A stretch of DNA of 41,990 nucleotides from Myxococcales bacterium (lineage in GTDB: Bacteria > Myxococcota_A > Polyangia > Polyangiales > Polyangiaceae), in NCBI GenBank assembly GCA_005777185.1, contig SXNL01000184.1:1-41990 (forward strand), read 5' to 3'. Under the pieces are notes generated by a model that did not search any database, was not told where the DNA came from, and worked only from the letters and a program-made list of their open reading frames with translations. A program made the translations under genes and the position numbers. Positions 1-9,422 of this stretch are shown here, piece after piece (position 1 is the stretch's first letter; every line of letters begins with the position of its first letter).

Positions 1-315
1 CATCGAGGCGCGCGCGCCGGAGCGCACGCTCACGAGGAGCGGGTTCGCCGGGTCGCCGAGTCGCGCGCCGACGCGGCGTTCCACGAGCGCGAGGGCCTCC
101 CGCACGGCCGTGTCCAGCGCGGGGTCGACCGCGCCCGTCTCGAGGAAGCGGATCGACTCGGCGCTCGCGATCGTGAAGCCCGGCGGGACGGGCAGGCCGA
201 GCGAGGTCATCTCGGCGAGCCCCGCCCCCTTGCCTCCGAGGACATCCTTGCGTTGGCTGTCGCCCTCGGCGACGCCTTCGCCGAACGAGAACACGGACTT
301 CTTCACGGGTTCCAT
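1..315 (-). CDS. ppdK: Pyruvate, phosphate dikinase, N-terminal part (runs off the left edge)
   Basis: The 105 N-terminal residues are visible; the rest lies outside the window. PPDK interconverts pyruvate, ATP and phosphate with PEP, AMP and pyrophosphate in the cytoplasm. The sequence shows the family's ATP-grasp start: an N-terminal FSFGEG stretch, then GGKGAGLAEM at about residues 28-37, the PVPPGFTI segment, and an SVRSGARASM motif at the window edge. The last is the conserved nucleotide-binding SVRSGA(R/K) signature. PEP synthase also has a GGKxxxLAEM-like start, but the FGEG opening and RSGARASM are PPDK-type. The start is ATG at 313-315. It diverges from the lipoprotein gene at 402; the 86-bp gap contains a perfect 10-bp palindrome, CGTTCGAACG, at 343-352. 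Family call confident; complete length unknown. Confidence 0.9.
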   Translation of the reverse strand, partial: MEPVKKSVFSFGEGVAEGDSQRKDVLGGKGAGLAEMTSLGLPVPPGFTIASAESIRFLETGAVDPALDTAVREALALVERRVGARLGDPANPLLVSVRSGARASM

Positions 316-401
316 GGCCGCTCGTTCTACCACCGCCGGGGTCGTTCGAACGCCGATTCGTGCTACGATTCCCGGACCTTTCTTCGACATCCGGAGGTCT
401 C

Positions 402-1541
402 ATGCATCGCTCCGCCGCCCTCCTCGGCGCTCTTCTCGCTCTCGCGTCGCCGCTCGCATGCGGCAGCTCCACCTCGACGCCGTCTTCACCGTCCACGACG
501 GGCGACGCCGGCGCGGAGGCGCAGACGCCCGCCAAGCCCACGCCGACGTGCACGACCCCCACGACGCCGTGCGGCGACACCTGCGTGAACCGGAACACGG
601 ACGTGAAGAACTGCGGCACGTGCGGCGCCGTGTGCAAGGCGGGACAGGTCTGCGCGGCCGGGAAGTGCGCGCAGTCGGTGGCCTTCACGATCTCGAGCCT
701 CTTCTGGGGCGACACGGACCGCGCGGGCGTGCCCTCGAGCACAGCGTGGAAGTCCTACGGGCTGAACATCGACGGGCTCACGTCGACCTCGTCGTCGACG
801 GATCTGTGCAAGCTCGCGCCGGGCGCGCCGAAGGGCGTCCAGAACGACGGTACGGGCGGCATCGACAACGCCTTCGGGGCGAACATCGTGCCGATCTTCC
901 TCTCGATCGTGGGGAGCGACTGGGGGAAGAAATACAACGACGACCTCGCCGCGGGCACGGGCCTCTTGCTCCTGGATCTGCGCGGGTTCTCTGGCGAGAC
1001 CGACCTCCCGCTCCTCTCGGTTCGCGTGCTTGGCGCGGCCGACTACCCGGGCAAGCCGAAGCTCGACGGGACCGACCGGTGGCCCGTGCTGAGCTCGTCC
1101 TTCGACGGCACGGGGAAGGCGGTGGTGTCCTTCGATGCGGCGAAGCTCGCGGGTGGTGTGCTCGACACCGGGCCGCGCTCGGGATCGCTCCTCGTGCCAC
1201 ACCCCTTCGTGCCGGTTCCGATCGAGAAGGTTCGAATCACCGGGACGATCGCCGGCACCAGGATCAGGAATGGCGTGATCTCGGGCGTGATCCCCTTCGC
1301 GAAGATGGAGGCGCTCTTCCGGGACAACGCGGGTCGCGTCAGCGCGTCCCTCTGCGCGGGTGAAGCGGTAGAGAACGTCGTCGCGCAGCTCAGGCAGGCC
1401 TCGGACATCCTGGTCGACGGCACGCAGGACCCGGCGAAGGCGTGCGACGGGATCTCGATCGGCCTGGGCTTCGAGGGCGTCGGCGTCGAGATCGGTGACA
1501 CGGTCAAGCCAGCGGATCCCTTGCCGAACCCCTGCAAGTAG
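402..1541 (+). CDS. Secreted lipoprotein with Stigma-type Cys-rich repeat
   Basis: 379 residues. An ATG preceded by a GGAGG-like site (tccggaggtct) starts a lipoprotein signal peptide with Cys20 after ALASPLA. A Ser/Thr/Pro linker and a Cys-rich block follow at about residues 45-85 (CGDTCVNRNT, DVKNCGTCGAVC, GQVCAAGKC). This spacing matches the short Cys-rich repeat common in myxobacterial surface proteins (Stigma-type). The remaining ~290 residues look like a globular beta-rich exported domain that I do not recognise; it has two late cysteines and ends in a conserved-looking LPNPCK. An earlier in-frame start at 360 would add 14 residues before the signal peptide and is less likely. The gene converges on glyS with a 53-bp gap. 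Function unknown; lipoprotein assignment is confident. Confidence 0.85.
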   Translation: MHRSAALLGALLALASPLACGSSTSTPSSPSTTGDAGAEAQTPAKPTPTCTTPTTPCGDTCVNRNTDVKNCGTCGAVCKAGQVCAAGKCAQSVAFTISSLFWGDTDRAGVPSSTAWKSYGLNIDGLTSTSSSTDLCKLAPGAPKGVQNDGTGGIDNAFGANIVPIFLSIVGSDWGKKYNDDLAAGTGLLLLDLRGFSGETDLPLLSVRVLGAADYPGKPKLDGTDRWPVLSSSFDGTGKAVVSFDAAKLAGGVLDTGPRSGSLLVPHPFVPVPIEKVRITGTIAGTRIRNGVISGVIPFAKMEALFRDNAGRVSASLCAGEAVENVVAQLRQASDILVDGTQDPAKACDGISIGLGFEGVGVEIGDTVKPADPLPNPCK

Positions 1542-1594
1542 GAATCGGCGCAGGCGCCCACGTGCGCTCCCGGGATCCGTGATCCGCCACGCCC

Positions 1595-3772
1595 TCAGCC
1601 GGCGCTCTGCAAGAGCCGCGTGAAATCGCACACGCGCATCATGCACGCCGCCCCGTAGGAGAGGACCTCGAGGCGCCTGGGCGTGAGGTCGTCGGCCGGA
1701 TCGTTGACCAGGGTCGACACGAACACGCGCTCGAGTCCGTTGGCCACCTTCGGCAGGACCTCGAGCGCCCGGTCCACGGCGTCGTCCGTGTCGAGGGCGC
1801 GCGTCACGGCGTCGAGTTCGCCCACGAGGTCGAGGATGGGGCGGTTCTTCGCGGCGTCCGCCTCTGTCCGCGCGAACGCGGCCGCGGGGTGGAGGACGGG
1901 CGGCGTGTTCTTGCTGATCCCGGAGAGGCGCTTGCCGACCGCCTTCGCCGTCGCGAGCCACGGCGAGCCGGCGATGACCGCCGCGTGGAGCCCACGCGCG
2001 CGCGCGGCCGAGAGGGCGGGGAAGTCCACGACCGCCTCGTCCCGCCCGGCGCGATGTGTGTATCCTGCAAGTAGCGCGTCTGCCACGCCGGGGGTCGAGC
2101 GCTGCGCGAGGACCCCGCGCAGGCGCTCCTTCGCGAACTCGCGGACCTTCTCGATGGTCTCGGCGCGTCCGAGATCGAGTCGCCGCCCGCCGCCGTCCCC
2201 GCCGCCGGACAGGCGGTCGTGGGCGAGGCCCACGAGGTCGGCGACGCAGAGCTCCCCGTACCGTCGATCCGCCGCGCCGACGTCGAGGAGGATGCGGAGG
2301 ATCGCGATGCACGCGCGACGGAGCCCGAACGGATCCGCCGCGCCCGTGGGGGCCAGTCCGATCGCGAAGCAGCCCGTGAGCGTGTCGAGGCGGTCGGCCA
2401 GGGCGACGATGCGCGACACGTCGCTCGGCGGCACGTCGTCCGTCGCGTGGACCGGGCGGTAGTGGTCCCGGATCGCGTCGCAGATGGCCTCCGCCTCGCC
2501 CGCGTGGCGCGCATAGGCACGGCCCATGTGGCCCTGGAGCTCGGGGAACTCCCCGACCATGAGGGAGACGAGATCGAACTTCGCCAGGTGCGCCGCGCGC
2601 AGCACGGGGGCGACGTCCGCGACGGACAGGCGCGTCGCGATCTCGCCGCACAGCGCCTCCACACGCGCGACCTTGTCGCGCACGGTCCCGAGCCGCGCGT
2701 GGAACACGATCGTGCCGGTCTTCTCCAGGCGGGACTCGAGGTCGGCCTTCTTGTCCTCCTCGAAGAAGAACTCGGCGTCGGCGAGGCGCGCGCGCATGAC
2801 GCGATCGTTGCCGAGCTTGACCTTGGCGGGCGCGAGCGCGGTGTTGGCGACGGCGAGGTAGTGCGGGAGGAGGGTGTCCTGGTCCTTCTGCACGCAGAAG
2901 TACCGCTGGTGACCGCGCGCGACGGAGCGGATCACGGCGGCGGGGAGCGCGAGGAAGCGGGGGTCGAACGACCCCGCGACCACGTGCGGCCACTCGACGA
3001 GCGACGTGTTCTCCATGACGAGCATCGTATCCTCGTCGTGGAGGCCCCCGAGCGCGCGCGCCGCTGTCGAGACGGCCTCCATCATCGCGGACGCTCGCTC
3101 CTCCGGGTCGACGAGCACGTGGTGCCGGCGCAGCGTCCCGGCGTACGCGTCGGCGCTCTCGAGCTCGAAGCGCGCAGGCGCGAGGAACCGGTGGCCCCGG
3201 CTCACACGACCGCTGCGGACGCCGGCGAACGAGAGGTCGATCTCCTCGGAGCCGAACAGGGCGACGAGCCACTGCACCGGGCGCCCGAACGTGGCGTCGC
3301 CGCTGCCCCAGCGCATCGACTTCCGGAACGGGATCTTCGCGGCCGCCGAACCGAGGAGCTCGCCGAGGAGATCCTGCGCGGGCCCGCCGCGCTCGATCTT
3401 GCGTCCGACGACGAAACGCCCGGCTCTCTGCTTGCCGGAGGCCTCCTTCGCGACGACGGCCAGCGAGGTCAGGGCGACCCCGAGCTTCTCCGCGAACGCC
3501 TCGGCCGCGCGCGTGGGCTTGCCGTCCTTGAACGCTGCGGTCTCCGGCGGGCCGACGACCTCCTCGTCGACGTCCGACTGGGTCTCGGAGACGTCGAGGG
3601 CGAGGATGGCGAGCCGGCGCGGCGTGCCGAGGGCCCGGACCGCGCCGTGTGCGATGCGGCGCTCGTCGAGGCGAGCGGCCACGAGGTCCGGCAGCGCCTG
3701 GAGGGCCGCCTCCACGAAGGACGAGGGTAGCTCCTCGGTGCCGATCTCGAAGAGGAGGGTTCGCGCGCCCAT
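1595..3772 (-). CDS. glyS: Glycyl-tRNA synthetase beta subunit
   Basis: 725 residues, about the usual length for the beta chain of the tetrameric (alpha2beta2) bacterial glycyl-tRNA synthetase. It opens with [14 protein letters not shown], the diagnostic beta-subunit N-terminus. An HD-like region follows ([19 protein letters not shown]), and the C-terminus carries the DALR-type anticodon-binding helices ([14 protein letters not shown]). It charges tRNA-Gly together with the alpha subunit GlyQ. glyQ is not in this window, whereas in many bacteria the two genes are adjacent. A GTG two codons upstream (3778) is possible, but ATG at 3772 places the family motif normally. It diverges from ruvB with a ~50-bp spacer, so the two promoters must be very close. 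Confidence 0.95.
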   Translation of the reverse strand: MGARTLLFEIGTEELPSSFVEAALQALPDLVAARLDERRIAHGAVRALGTPRRLAILALDVSETQSDVDEEVVGPPETAAFKDGKPTRAAEAFAEKLGVALTSLAVVAKEASGKQRAGRFVVGRKIERGGPAQDLLGELLGSAAAKIPFRKSMRWGSGDATFGRPVQWLVALFGSEEIDLSFAGVRSGRVSRGHRFLAPARFELESADAYAGTLRRHHVLVDPEERASAMMEAVSTAARALGGLHDEDTMLVMENTSLVEWPHVVAGSFDPRFLALPAAVIRSVARGHQRYFCVQKDQDTLLPHYLAVANTALAPAKVKLGNDRVMRARLADAEFFFEEDKKADLESRLEKTGTIVFHARLGTVRDKVARVEALCGEIATRLSVADVAPVLRAAHLAKFDLVSLMVGEFPELQGHMGRAYARHAGEAEAICDAIRDHYRPVHATDDVPPSDVSRIVALADRLDTLTGCFAIGLAPTGAADPFGLRRACIAILRILLDVGAADRRYGELCVADLVGLAHDRLSGGGDGGGRRLDLGRAETIEKVREFAKERLRGVLAQRSTPGVADALLAGYTHRAGRDEAVVDFPALSAARARGLHAAVIAGSPWLATAKAVGKRLSGISKNTPPVLHPAAAFARTEADAAKNRPILDLVGELDAVTRALDTDDAVDRALEVLPKVANGLERVFVSTLVNDPADDLTPRRLEVLSYGAACMMRVCDFTRLLQSAG

Positions 3773-3822
3773 CGGCACGCCAAGGTAGACCGGCGACAGG
3801 CGATTTTGTAGTTGTAATTCCG

Positions 3823-5004
3823 ATGGCGAAGCGAAGGGAGCCGGGCGCGGCGTCGGGGGTCGAGGGGGCCGCGCCCCGGGAGGAGGGGGCCGCGCCTCAC
3901 CATGGTGGATCCACGGGCCGCGGTCGCGGCGCGCCCGACCCCCGCGCCACCGACGGCGCGCCGCACGGCGACGACACGCGCTTCGACCGCGCGCTCCGGC
4001 CGCGCACGTTCGCCGACTACGTCGGGCAGACGAAGCACAAGGACAACCTGCGCGTCTTCGTGGAGGCGTCGCGCCGACGGGGCGAGCCGCTCGATCACAT
4101 GCTCCTCTGCGGCCCGCCCGGCCTCGTCAAGACGACGCTCGCGCAGATCCTCGCGCACGAGATGGGCGTCGAGCTCCACGCCACGAACGGGCCGGTCGTC
4201 GAGCACAAGGGCGCCCTCGCGGGGCTGCTCACGAAGCTCGGCCCGCGGGACATCCTCTTCATCGACGAGATCCACCGCCTGAACCCGGTCGTGGAGGAGA
4301 GCCTGTACCCCGCCCTCGAGGATTTCCGCATCGACGTGATGACGGGCGAGGGGGCCTTCGCGTCCGCCATCCAGATCGATCTCCAGCCGTTCACGCTCGT
4401 GGGCGCCACGACGCGCACCGGGCTCCTCACGGCGCCCCTGTTCTCGCGCTTCGGTCACGTGCTCCGGCTCGACTTCTATCCCGTCGAGGATCTCGCGCGC
4501 ATCGTGATGCGGTCGGCCCAGCTCCTCGACGCGCGCATCGACGGCGACGCAGCGCGGGCCATCGCGTGCCGCTCGCGGGGCACCCCGCGCGTCGCGAACC
4601 GGCTCCTCCGACGCGTGCGCGATTTCGCGGACGTGCTCCGCTCCGGAGTGATCGACGTCGCGACGGTCGATCTCGCGTGCGGGCGCCTCGAGATCGACCA
4701 CGCGGGCTTCGACGAGATGGACCGGCGGCTGCTGCGCGTGATCATCGAGGACTACGAGGGAGGCCCCGTCGGTGTGGAGGCGATCGCGGCGGCGCTCGGC
4801 GAGCCCCGCGACACCGTGGAGGACGTGTACGAGCCGTACCTTCTCCAGCAGGGATACATCGGCCGCACGTCGCGCGGCCGCATCGCCACGCGCAAGGCCT
4901 TCGAGCACCTGGGCGTCGCCCCACCCGCCGCTCGCGGAGAAGAGGATCGGCGCGCCGAGCGCGAGACCCCTCGCGATCCCCAGGGTTCGTTGTTTGACAA
5001 GTGA
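3823..5004 (+). CDS. ruvB: Holliday junction branch-migration helicase RuvB, Walker A Gly replaced by Val
   Basis: 393 residues; longer than the usual ~340 because of a low-complexity N-terminal extension of about 50 residues. RuvB is the hexameric AAA+ motor that drives branch migration with RuvA. Visible elements: Walker [12 protein letters not shown] (97-107), Walker [10 protein letters not shown] (145-153), GATTRTG with the arginine-finger position (194-200), the sensor-2 region [16 protein letters not shown], and the winged-helix DNA-binding C-terminus ([26 protein letters not shown]). The invariant Gly just before the Walker A Lys is Val102 (GTC at 4126-4128); in RuvB this is almost always GLGKT. 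The ATG follows an AT-rich stretch. An in-frame start further upstream (3649) would run antisense into glyS and is rejected. ruvA and ruvC are not in the window. Family certain; whether it is active is uncertain. Confidence 0.95.
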   Translation: MAKRREPGAASGVEGAAPREEGAAPHHGGSTGRGRGAPDPRATDGAPHGDDTRFDRALRPRTFADYVGQTKHKDNLRVFVEASRRRGEPLDHMLLCGPPGLVKTTLAQILAHEMGVELHATNGPVVEHKGALAGLLTKLGPRDILFIDEIHRLNPVVEESLYPALEDFRIDVMTGEGAFASAIQIDLQPFTLVGATTRTGLLTAPLFSRFGHVLRLDFYPVEDLARIVMRSAQLLDARIDGDAARAIACRSRGTPRVANRLLRRVRDFADVLRSGVIDVATVDLACGRLEIDHAGFDEMDRRLLRVIIEDYEGGPVGVEAIAAALGEPRDTVEDVYEPYLLQQGYIGRTSRGRIATRKAFEHLGVAPPAARGEEDRRAERETPRDPQGSLFDK

Positions 5005-5031
5005 GATCACCAAGATAAGCTCGTATGAGCC

Positions 5032-7122
5032 ATGGTGGAGGTGCCAGCACTGGGCCCCGTCCTCGTCGTCGACGACGACACGGTGAGCCGTCACGTCCTC
5101 GGGCACGCGCTCGCGGGGGGCGGGCTGACGTACATCACCGCGCAGTCGGGCGCCGAGGCCCTCGCCGCGATCGAGAAGCACCGGCCGTCCATCGTGCTCC
5201 TCGATCTCGTGATGCCGCCGCCCGACGGCTACCAGGTGCTCCGCATCCTGCGCGCGCGCTCCGACACGCGCGATCTCCCCGTGGTCGTCCTCACGGCGCT
5301 CGACGCCGAGGATGAGATCGCGAAGGCCTTCGAGGCGGGTGCTGACGACTTCGTGAAGAAGCCGTTCCGCCCCGCAGAGCTCGTCGCGCGCGTGCGCGGG
5401 CAGCTCCGCCTGCGGAGCGTGATGGAGGACCTCGAGGGCAAGGAGAAGGACGCGCAGCTGATCCTCGAGCTCACGCAGGCCCTCGCGTCGAACCTCGATT
5501 TCCGCGGCATCCTCTTCACCGTGGTGCAGCGCCTCGCGGAGGTGGCCAAGGTCGATCGCGTCTCCATCGTCCTCGTGCGCGACGACGGAAAGGTCGGCTA
5601 CGTCGTCGCTGCGTCGGACGACGAGCAGCTCCGCGATCTCCCGATCGACCTCGCGAAGTACCCCGAGATCCTCGACGTGCTCCAGCGCGGCGAGCCGCTC
5701 GTGATCGCCGACACGTCGAAGCACCCGCTGCTCGATCTCGTGAAGGGCGGCGCCGCGCCGCACTTCAGCTCGCTGTCCATCCTGCCCATCCTCTACGAGC
5801 AGAAGCCGATGGGCGTGCTCTTCCTGCGCTCGCGCAAGGGCTCCGTCTTCGGCGCCCGCGAGATCGACCTGTGCAAGACCGTGTCGAGCGCGATGGCCAT
5901 CGCGCTCCGCAACGCCCGCGTCATCCAGAGCCTGCGCGACCAGACGCAGGAGGTCACCGTGGCCCGCTTCGAGGCCGAGCGTCGGAACCGGGCGCTCCAG
6001 CGCTACGCGGACTTCTTCGAGAGCTCGGCGGACGGCATCGTCGTCATGGACTCGGACGGGTACCTGCTCTTCTCCAACCCCCGCGCGAGGGTGATCACGG
6101 GCTACGACGAGCACGACCTCGAGGGCCGTCAGCTCGGAGAGCTGTTCGCCGACGAGGGACTGCTCGCGTCGAAGCTCCGGGCGGGCTTCCACCGCGGCGA
6201 GTTCCCGCAAGGCGTCGACATCCGCATCAAGCAGCGGATGGGCTCCGTCGTCGTGGTCAGCGTCAACTTCAACTCCGTGCTCCGCGAGGACGGCGCCGTG
6301 CTCTGCACGCTCCGCGACGTGACGCGCGAGCGCGCCGTCGACGCGGAGCTGGTCAAGACCAAGGACTTCCTCGAGCGCGTCATCGACTCGTCCGTCGACG
6401 CGATCATCTCGGCCGACATGGACGGCAAGATCGTGCTCTTCAACCGCGCCGCCGAGCGCATCTACGGGACGAGCGCCGACGCCGTGCTCGGCACGCACGT
6501 GAGCGCGCTCTATCCGGAGGGCGGCGCGAAGAAGATCATGCGGCTCATCCGGCAGGGCAAGGGCCGCGTCGAGGGGATCCGGGCGGAGATCCTCGACCAC
6601 GCGGGCACGCTCATTCCGGTCACGTTCTCCGGGGGCCTCATTTACGATAGAGAGGTCGCCATCGGGTCGGTGGGCATCTTCACCGATCTGCGCGAGAAGA
6701 TGCGCATGGAGCAGCGCCTCCAAGCGGCACAGGACCGGCTCATCCAGCAGGAGCGCCAGGCGGTGATCGCCGAGCTCGCGGGCGGCGCCGCGCACGAGCT
6801 CAACCAGCCGCTCACCAGCGTGATGAGCTACGCCGCGATGCTCCGTCGCCTCCTCGAGAAGGGGACGAGCGCGTACAACGCCGCGGAGGTCATCGAGGGC
6901 GAGGCGGAGCGGATGGCCGAGATCGTCAGGAAGATCGGCAAGATCACGCGCTACGAGACCAAGTCGTACGTGGGCCAGCAGAAGATCCTCGACCTCGACA
7001 AGGCGAGCGAGGGCCCGGCGTCCGAGGTGAAGCGGTCGACGATCCCGGCGGAGGCGCCGCGCTCGAGCGCGCCGCCGAGCTCGCGGTCGAGCGGGCCACC
7101 TTTGCGAGAGGGCAACCGATGA
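5032..7122 (+). CDS. REC-GAF-PAS-PAS-HisKA signalling protein lacking a catalytic ATPase domain
   Basis: 696 residues, cytoplasmic. Domains in order: receiver (8-125; acidic pocket Asp14/15, phospho-acceptor Asp58 in LLDLVMPPPDG, Thr88, Lys110), GAF (140-300), two PAS domains (about 330-440 and 450-560; FFESSADGIVVMDSDG and VIDSSVDAIISADMDG), a short coiled linker, and a HisKA dimerisation helix with phospho-acceptor His588 in GAAHELNQPLTS. After HisKA only ~70 residues remain, ending in a Ser/Pro-rich tail. No N, G1, F or G2 box is present, so it cannot bind ATP as a kinase would. The next gene starts at the overlapping ATGA and supplies a complete HisKA plus HATPase. It starts 27 bp after ruvB without a strong RBS. 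Likely a scaffold or phospho-relay protein; that role is inference. Confidence 0.88.
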   Translation: MVEVPALGPVLVVDDDTVSRHVLGHALAGGGLTYITAQSGAEALAAIEKHRPSIVLLDLVMPPPDGYQVLRILRARSDTRDLPVVVLTALDAEDEIAKAFEAGADDFVKKPFRPAELVARVRGQLRLRSVMEDLEGKEKDAQLILELTQALASNLDFRGILFTVVQRLAEVAKVDRVSIVLVRDDGKVGYVVAASDDEQLRDLPIDLAKYPEILDVLQRGEPLVIADTSKHPLLDLVKGGAAPHFSSLSILPILYEQKPMGVLFLRSRKGSVFGAREIDLCKTVSSAMAIALRNARVIQSLRDQTQEVTVARFEAERRNRALQRYADFFESSADGIVVMDSDGYLLFSNPRARVITGYDEHDLEGRQLGELFADEGLLASKLRAGFHRGEFPQGVDIRIKQRMGSVVVVSVNFNSVLREDGAVLCTLRDVTRERAVDAELVKTKDFLERVIDSSVDAIISADMDGKIVLFNRAAERIYGTSADAVLGTHVSALYPEGGAKKIMRLIRQGKGRVEGIRAEILDHAGTLIPVTFSGGLIYDREVAIGSVGIFTDLREKMRMEQRLQAAQDRLIQQERQAVIAELAGGAAHELNQPLTSVMSYAAMLRRLLEKGTSAYNAAEVIEGEAERMAEIVRKIGKITRYETKSYVGQQKILDLDKASEGPASEVKRSTIPAEAPRSSAPPSSRSSGPPLREGNR

Positions 7123-8567
7123 GCAGTGGTCGCCGCCGGAATCGCCCCGGCATCGTGCCGGAGAGGGCGGCCGAGGGGCCGCCGAGCCCGCCGGACCCGT
7201 CGGACCGGGAGCACCTCATCACCTCCACCCGTGCGTGCGCGCCGGAGGGCGGCGGTCTCGACGCCGTGCCTCCCAGCTGGCTCGAGCGGATGCTCGTGGC
7301 GACCACCGCGCTCCCGGTCCAGGAGGGCGAGGAGGCCGTCGCCCAGGCGATCGTCACGGCCCTCTCGGACATCCTGCCGCACGCCGGCGTGGGGGTCTGC
7401 CTCGTGCGGACGCCGGACTCTCGCCTGCGCCCCTCCTCCTCCTCCGCTGCGCGCTCCGCTGCGCGCGCGAAGGGTGCCGAGGCGGCGACGGCCGCCATCG
7501 CGCAGCGTGTGTTCCGCTACACGCCACCGGGTAGAGATCCGCTCGACGACGTCAGGGACCCGACGCGTCTGTTCCCGGGCTTCGCTCGCGAGCGTATCCT
7601 CGAGGCCGGGGGCGGCGGGACCACGATCCACGTCGCGTCCGATCGCCAGGCCGATACCTCGGAGACGGGGCCGCTCGCGCACATCCTGATGCGCGCCCAG
7701 GAGGCGCTCGCCCGCGGTCTCCACTTCGCGCGGGCGCACGCGAAGGCCACGACCGACGCCGCCGACCTGCGCGCGCTCTCGGACCACATGGTGCAGGCGG
7801 AGAAGCTCGCCGTCCTCGGCCAGCTCGCGGCGGGGATCGTCCACGAGCTGAACAACCCGCTCACGTCGATCGTCGCGTACACGGACTACCTGATGAAGCG
7901 CGCGGCCACGAGCGGGACGAACTCCGAGGACGTCGAGCGCCTCCGCCGCATCGGCGAGTCGGCGAACCGCATGCTCCGGTTCACGCGCGATCTGGTCACC
8001 TACGCCCGGCCGAGCAAGGAGGTGCCGGTCCCCGTGTCGATCCACGCCGTCCTCGAGCAGGCGCTCGCCTTCTGCGAGCACGTCCTCGCGAAGGCGCACG
8101 TGACGGTCGAGCGGCGCTTTGCGCGCCCAGAGGGCGAGGCCTCCGGGAGCCCCCCTGGCGTCGCCCCGGCGGGTGCGACGCTCTCGCGGGTCCCGGGCGC
8201 GCCGACGCGGGGCGACCTCGAGGTGCGCGGGATGCCGGAGCAGCTCGCGCAGGTGTTCGTCAACCTGATCACCAACGCGTGTCACGCGATGCCGACGGAG
8301 GGCGGCTCGCTCGTCCTGGCGACGTACCTCGACGTGAGCCACGTGGCGATCCATGTCGAGGACAGCGGGCACGGCATCGCGCCGGAGCACCTGACCCAGA
8401 TCTTCGTGCCGTTCTTCACCACGAAGAGCGACGGCCACGGCACGGGCCTCGGACTGTCGATCGTGAGGAACATCGTGGACAACCACAACGGCGAGATCTG
8501 GGCAGAGAACCGCCTGCCGAGGGGGACGCGGTTCGTGCTGCTCCTGCCCCTCCTCGGGCGCGCGTAG
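7119..8567 (+). CDS. Sensor histidine kinase (HisKA + HATPase), coupled to the preceding gene
   Basis: 482 residues, no transmembrane segment. A Pro/Ser-rich N-terminus leads into a GAF-like region (about 55-215) of weak similarity. HisKA follows, with His242 in GIVHELNNPLTS, then the HATPase_c domain: N box NLITNACHAM, G1 DSGHGIAPEH, F box FVPFFTTK and G2 GTGLGLSIV. All catalytic boxes are intact, so it should autophosphorylate. It overlaps the ATPase-less protein by 4 bp (ATGA), which implies translational coupling and near-equal expression. The HisKA sequences of the two proteins resemble each other (HELNNPLTSIVAY against HELNQPLTSVMSY). Heterodimerisation and trans-phosphorylation are therefore plausible but unproven. 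No response regulator with an output domain is adjacent. Confidence 0.92.
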   Translation: MSSGRRRNRPGIVPERAAEGPPSPPDPSDREHLITSTRACAPEGGGLDAVPPSWLERMLVATTALPVQEGEEAVAQAIVTALSDILPHAGVGVCLVRTPDSRLRPSSSSAARSAARAKGAEAATAAIAQRVFRYTPPGRDPLDDVRDPTRLFPGFARERILEAGGGGTTIHVASDRQADTSETGPLAHILMRAQEALARGLHFARAHAKATTDAADLRALSDHMVQAEKLAVLGQLAAGIVHELNNPLTSIVAYTDYLMKRAATSGTNSEDVERLRRIGESANRMLRFTRDLVTYARPSKEVPVPVSIHAVLEQALAFCEHVLAKAHVTVERRFARPEGEASGSPPGVAPAGATLSRVPGAPTRGDLEVRGMPEQLAQVFVNLITNACHAMPTEGGSLVLATYLDVSHVAIHVEDSGHGIAPEHLTQIFVPFFTTKSDGHGTGLGLSIVRNIVDNHNGEIWAENRLPRGTRFVLLLPLLGRA

Positions 8568-8681
8568 GCGCCGGCTCCGACGACCGGAGGCCCCTCGCGC
8601 GGCTCCGGGGTTCTTCCCGTGTTCACCCACCCCGTTTTGGAGTAACCTCGGCGCCGCCCCCGAACCCGGTGGCCGCCCATC

Positions 8682-9422
8682 ATGCCCATCCAGAAACGCC
8701 CCCGCCTGCTCGCAGTTCTCGCCCTGGCCGCCGGCCTCCTCCTCGCGCCCGCCTCGCTGTCCGCGCCGCCGAACGCCCCGAACGTCAACGGCAAGGTATC
8801 CGGCTTCGACAAGATCTCGCTCGACGTCTACCAGGAGGCCGCCAAGGTCGAGTCCCGGCGATGGACGTGGCGTGAGCCGTCCCCGCTCGTCGGCGCCCAG
8901 TTTCGCTCGCTGGCGCTCGACCCGCCGCGCGACGTGTGCGTGGTCGCGCTCTCCTCGGGCGGCGGCAGCGCCATGGACCCGGTCGCGATGAAGATCGTCG
9001 GCGGTCGGATCCAGCCCTCCACCATCGTCGTCTCTCCGGGGACGAAGCTCGTGTTCAAGAACCACGATCCCTTCCCCCACAAGCTCTTCACGGCCAGCGC
9101 GAACGGCGGCTGGAAGGCCGAGGTGACGCTCTCGAACACGACGCGCCAGTGGACGGCGCCGTCGGGCGAGAACACCTTCGAGTTCCGCGACGAGCTCTCG
9201 CCGAGCGTCCGGGGGTACGTCGTCGTGCACCCTCAGGCGGTGGTGCTCACGTACCCCGCCAAGGACGGCGCCTTCCACTTCAACCTGCAGCCGGGCGAGT
9301 ACGTCATCCAGGCCTGGGCCGGCAAGAAGACGACGAAGGCCGCCCAGGTCGCGGTGAAGGGCGCGCGCGTCGTCGACATCAAGGACGCCCTCAACCTGGC
9401 GGAGGGGGCCGACGCCAAATGA
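8682..9422 (+). CDS. Exported cupredoxin-like protein
   Basis: 246 residues. A signal peptide (about 1-28, LLLAPASLSA) is followed by NVNGKVSGFDKISLDVY, a segment like those seen in carboxypeptidase-regulatory-like beta-sandwiches. From about residue 105 it reads like a cupredoxin fold: IVVSPGTKLVFKNHDPFPHK, then FEFRDELSPSVRGYVVVHP and a final strand pair with LQPGEYVIQAWAG. His residues at KNHDPFPHKLF would be candidate copper ligands. A canonical type 1 site would also need Cys and a downstream His/Met, which I cannot locate, so metal binding is uncertain. The stop overlaps the next start (ATGATGA), so the two are translationally coupled. The genes upstream are kinases, 114 bp away. Probable periplasmic protein. 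Confidence 0.7.
   Translation: MPIQKRPRLLAVLALAAGLLLAPASLSAPPNAPNVNGKVSGFDKISLDVYQEAAKVESRRWTWREPSPLVGAQFRSLALDPPRDVCVVALSSGGGSAMDPVAMKIVGGRIQPSTIVVSPGTKLVFKNHDPFPHKLFTASANGGWKAEVTLSNTTRQWTAPSGENTFEFRDELSPSVRGYVVVHPQAVVLTYPAKDGAFHFNLQPGEYVIQAWAGKKTTKAAQVAVKGARVVDIKDALNLAEGADAK

Noticed and set aside
1231..1244. GGTTCGAATC, a T-loop-like sequence considered for a tRNA
   Set aside because: It lies inside the lipoprotein coding sequence and no acceptor, D or anticodon arm fits around it.
486..3272. Long minus-strand open frame of over 900 codons across the lipoprotein and glyS
   Set aside because: It is Arg/Gly/Pro-rich shadow coding in another frame of GC-rich DNA; the lipoprotein and GlyS explain the region.
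3469..6795. Minus-strand open frame of over 1,100 codons opposite ruvB and the REC-GAF-PAS gene
   Set aside because: No family motifs and composition biased to Arg/Glu/His/Leu; antisense to two genes with clear domains.
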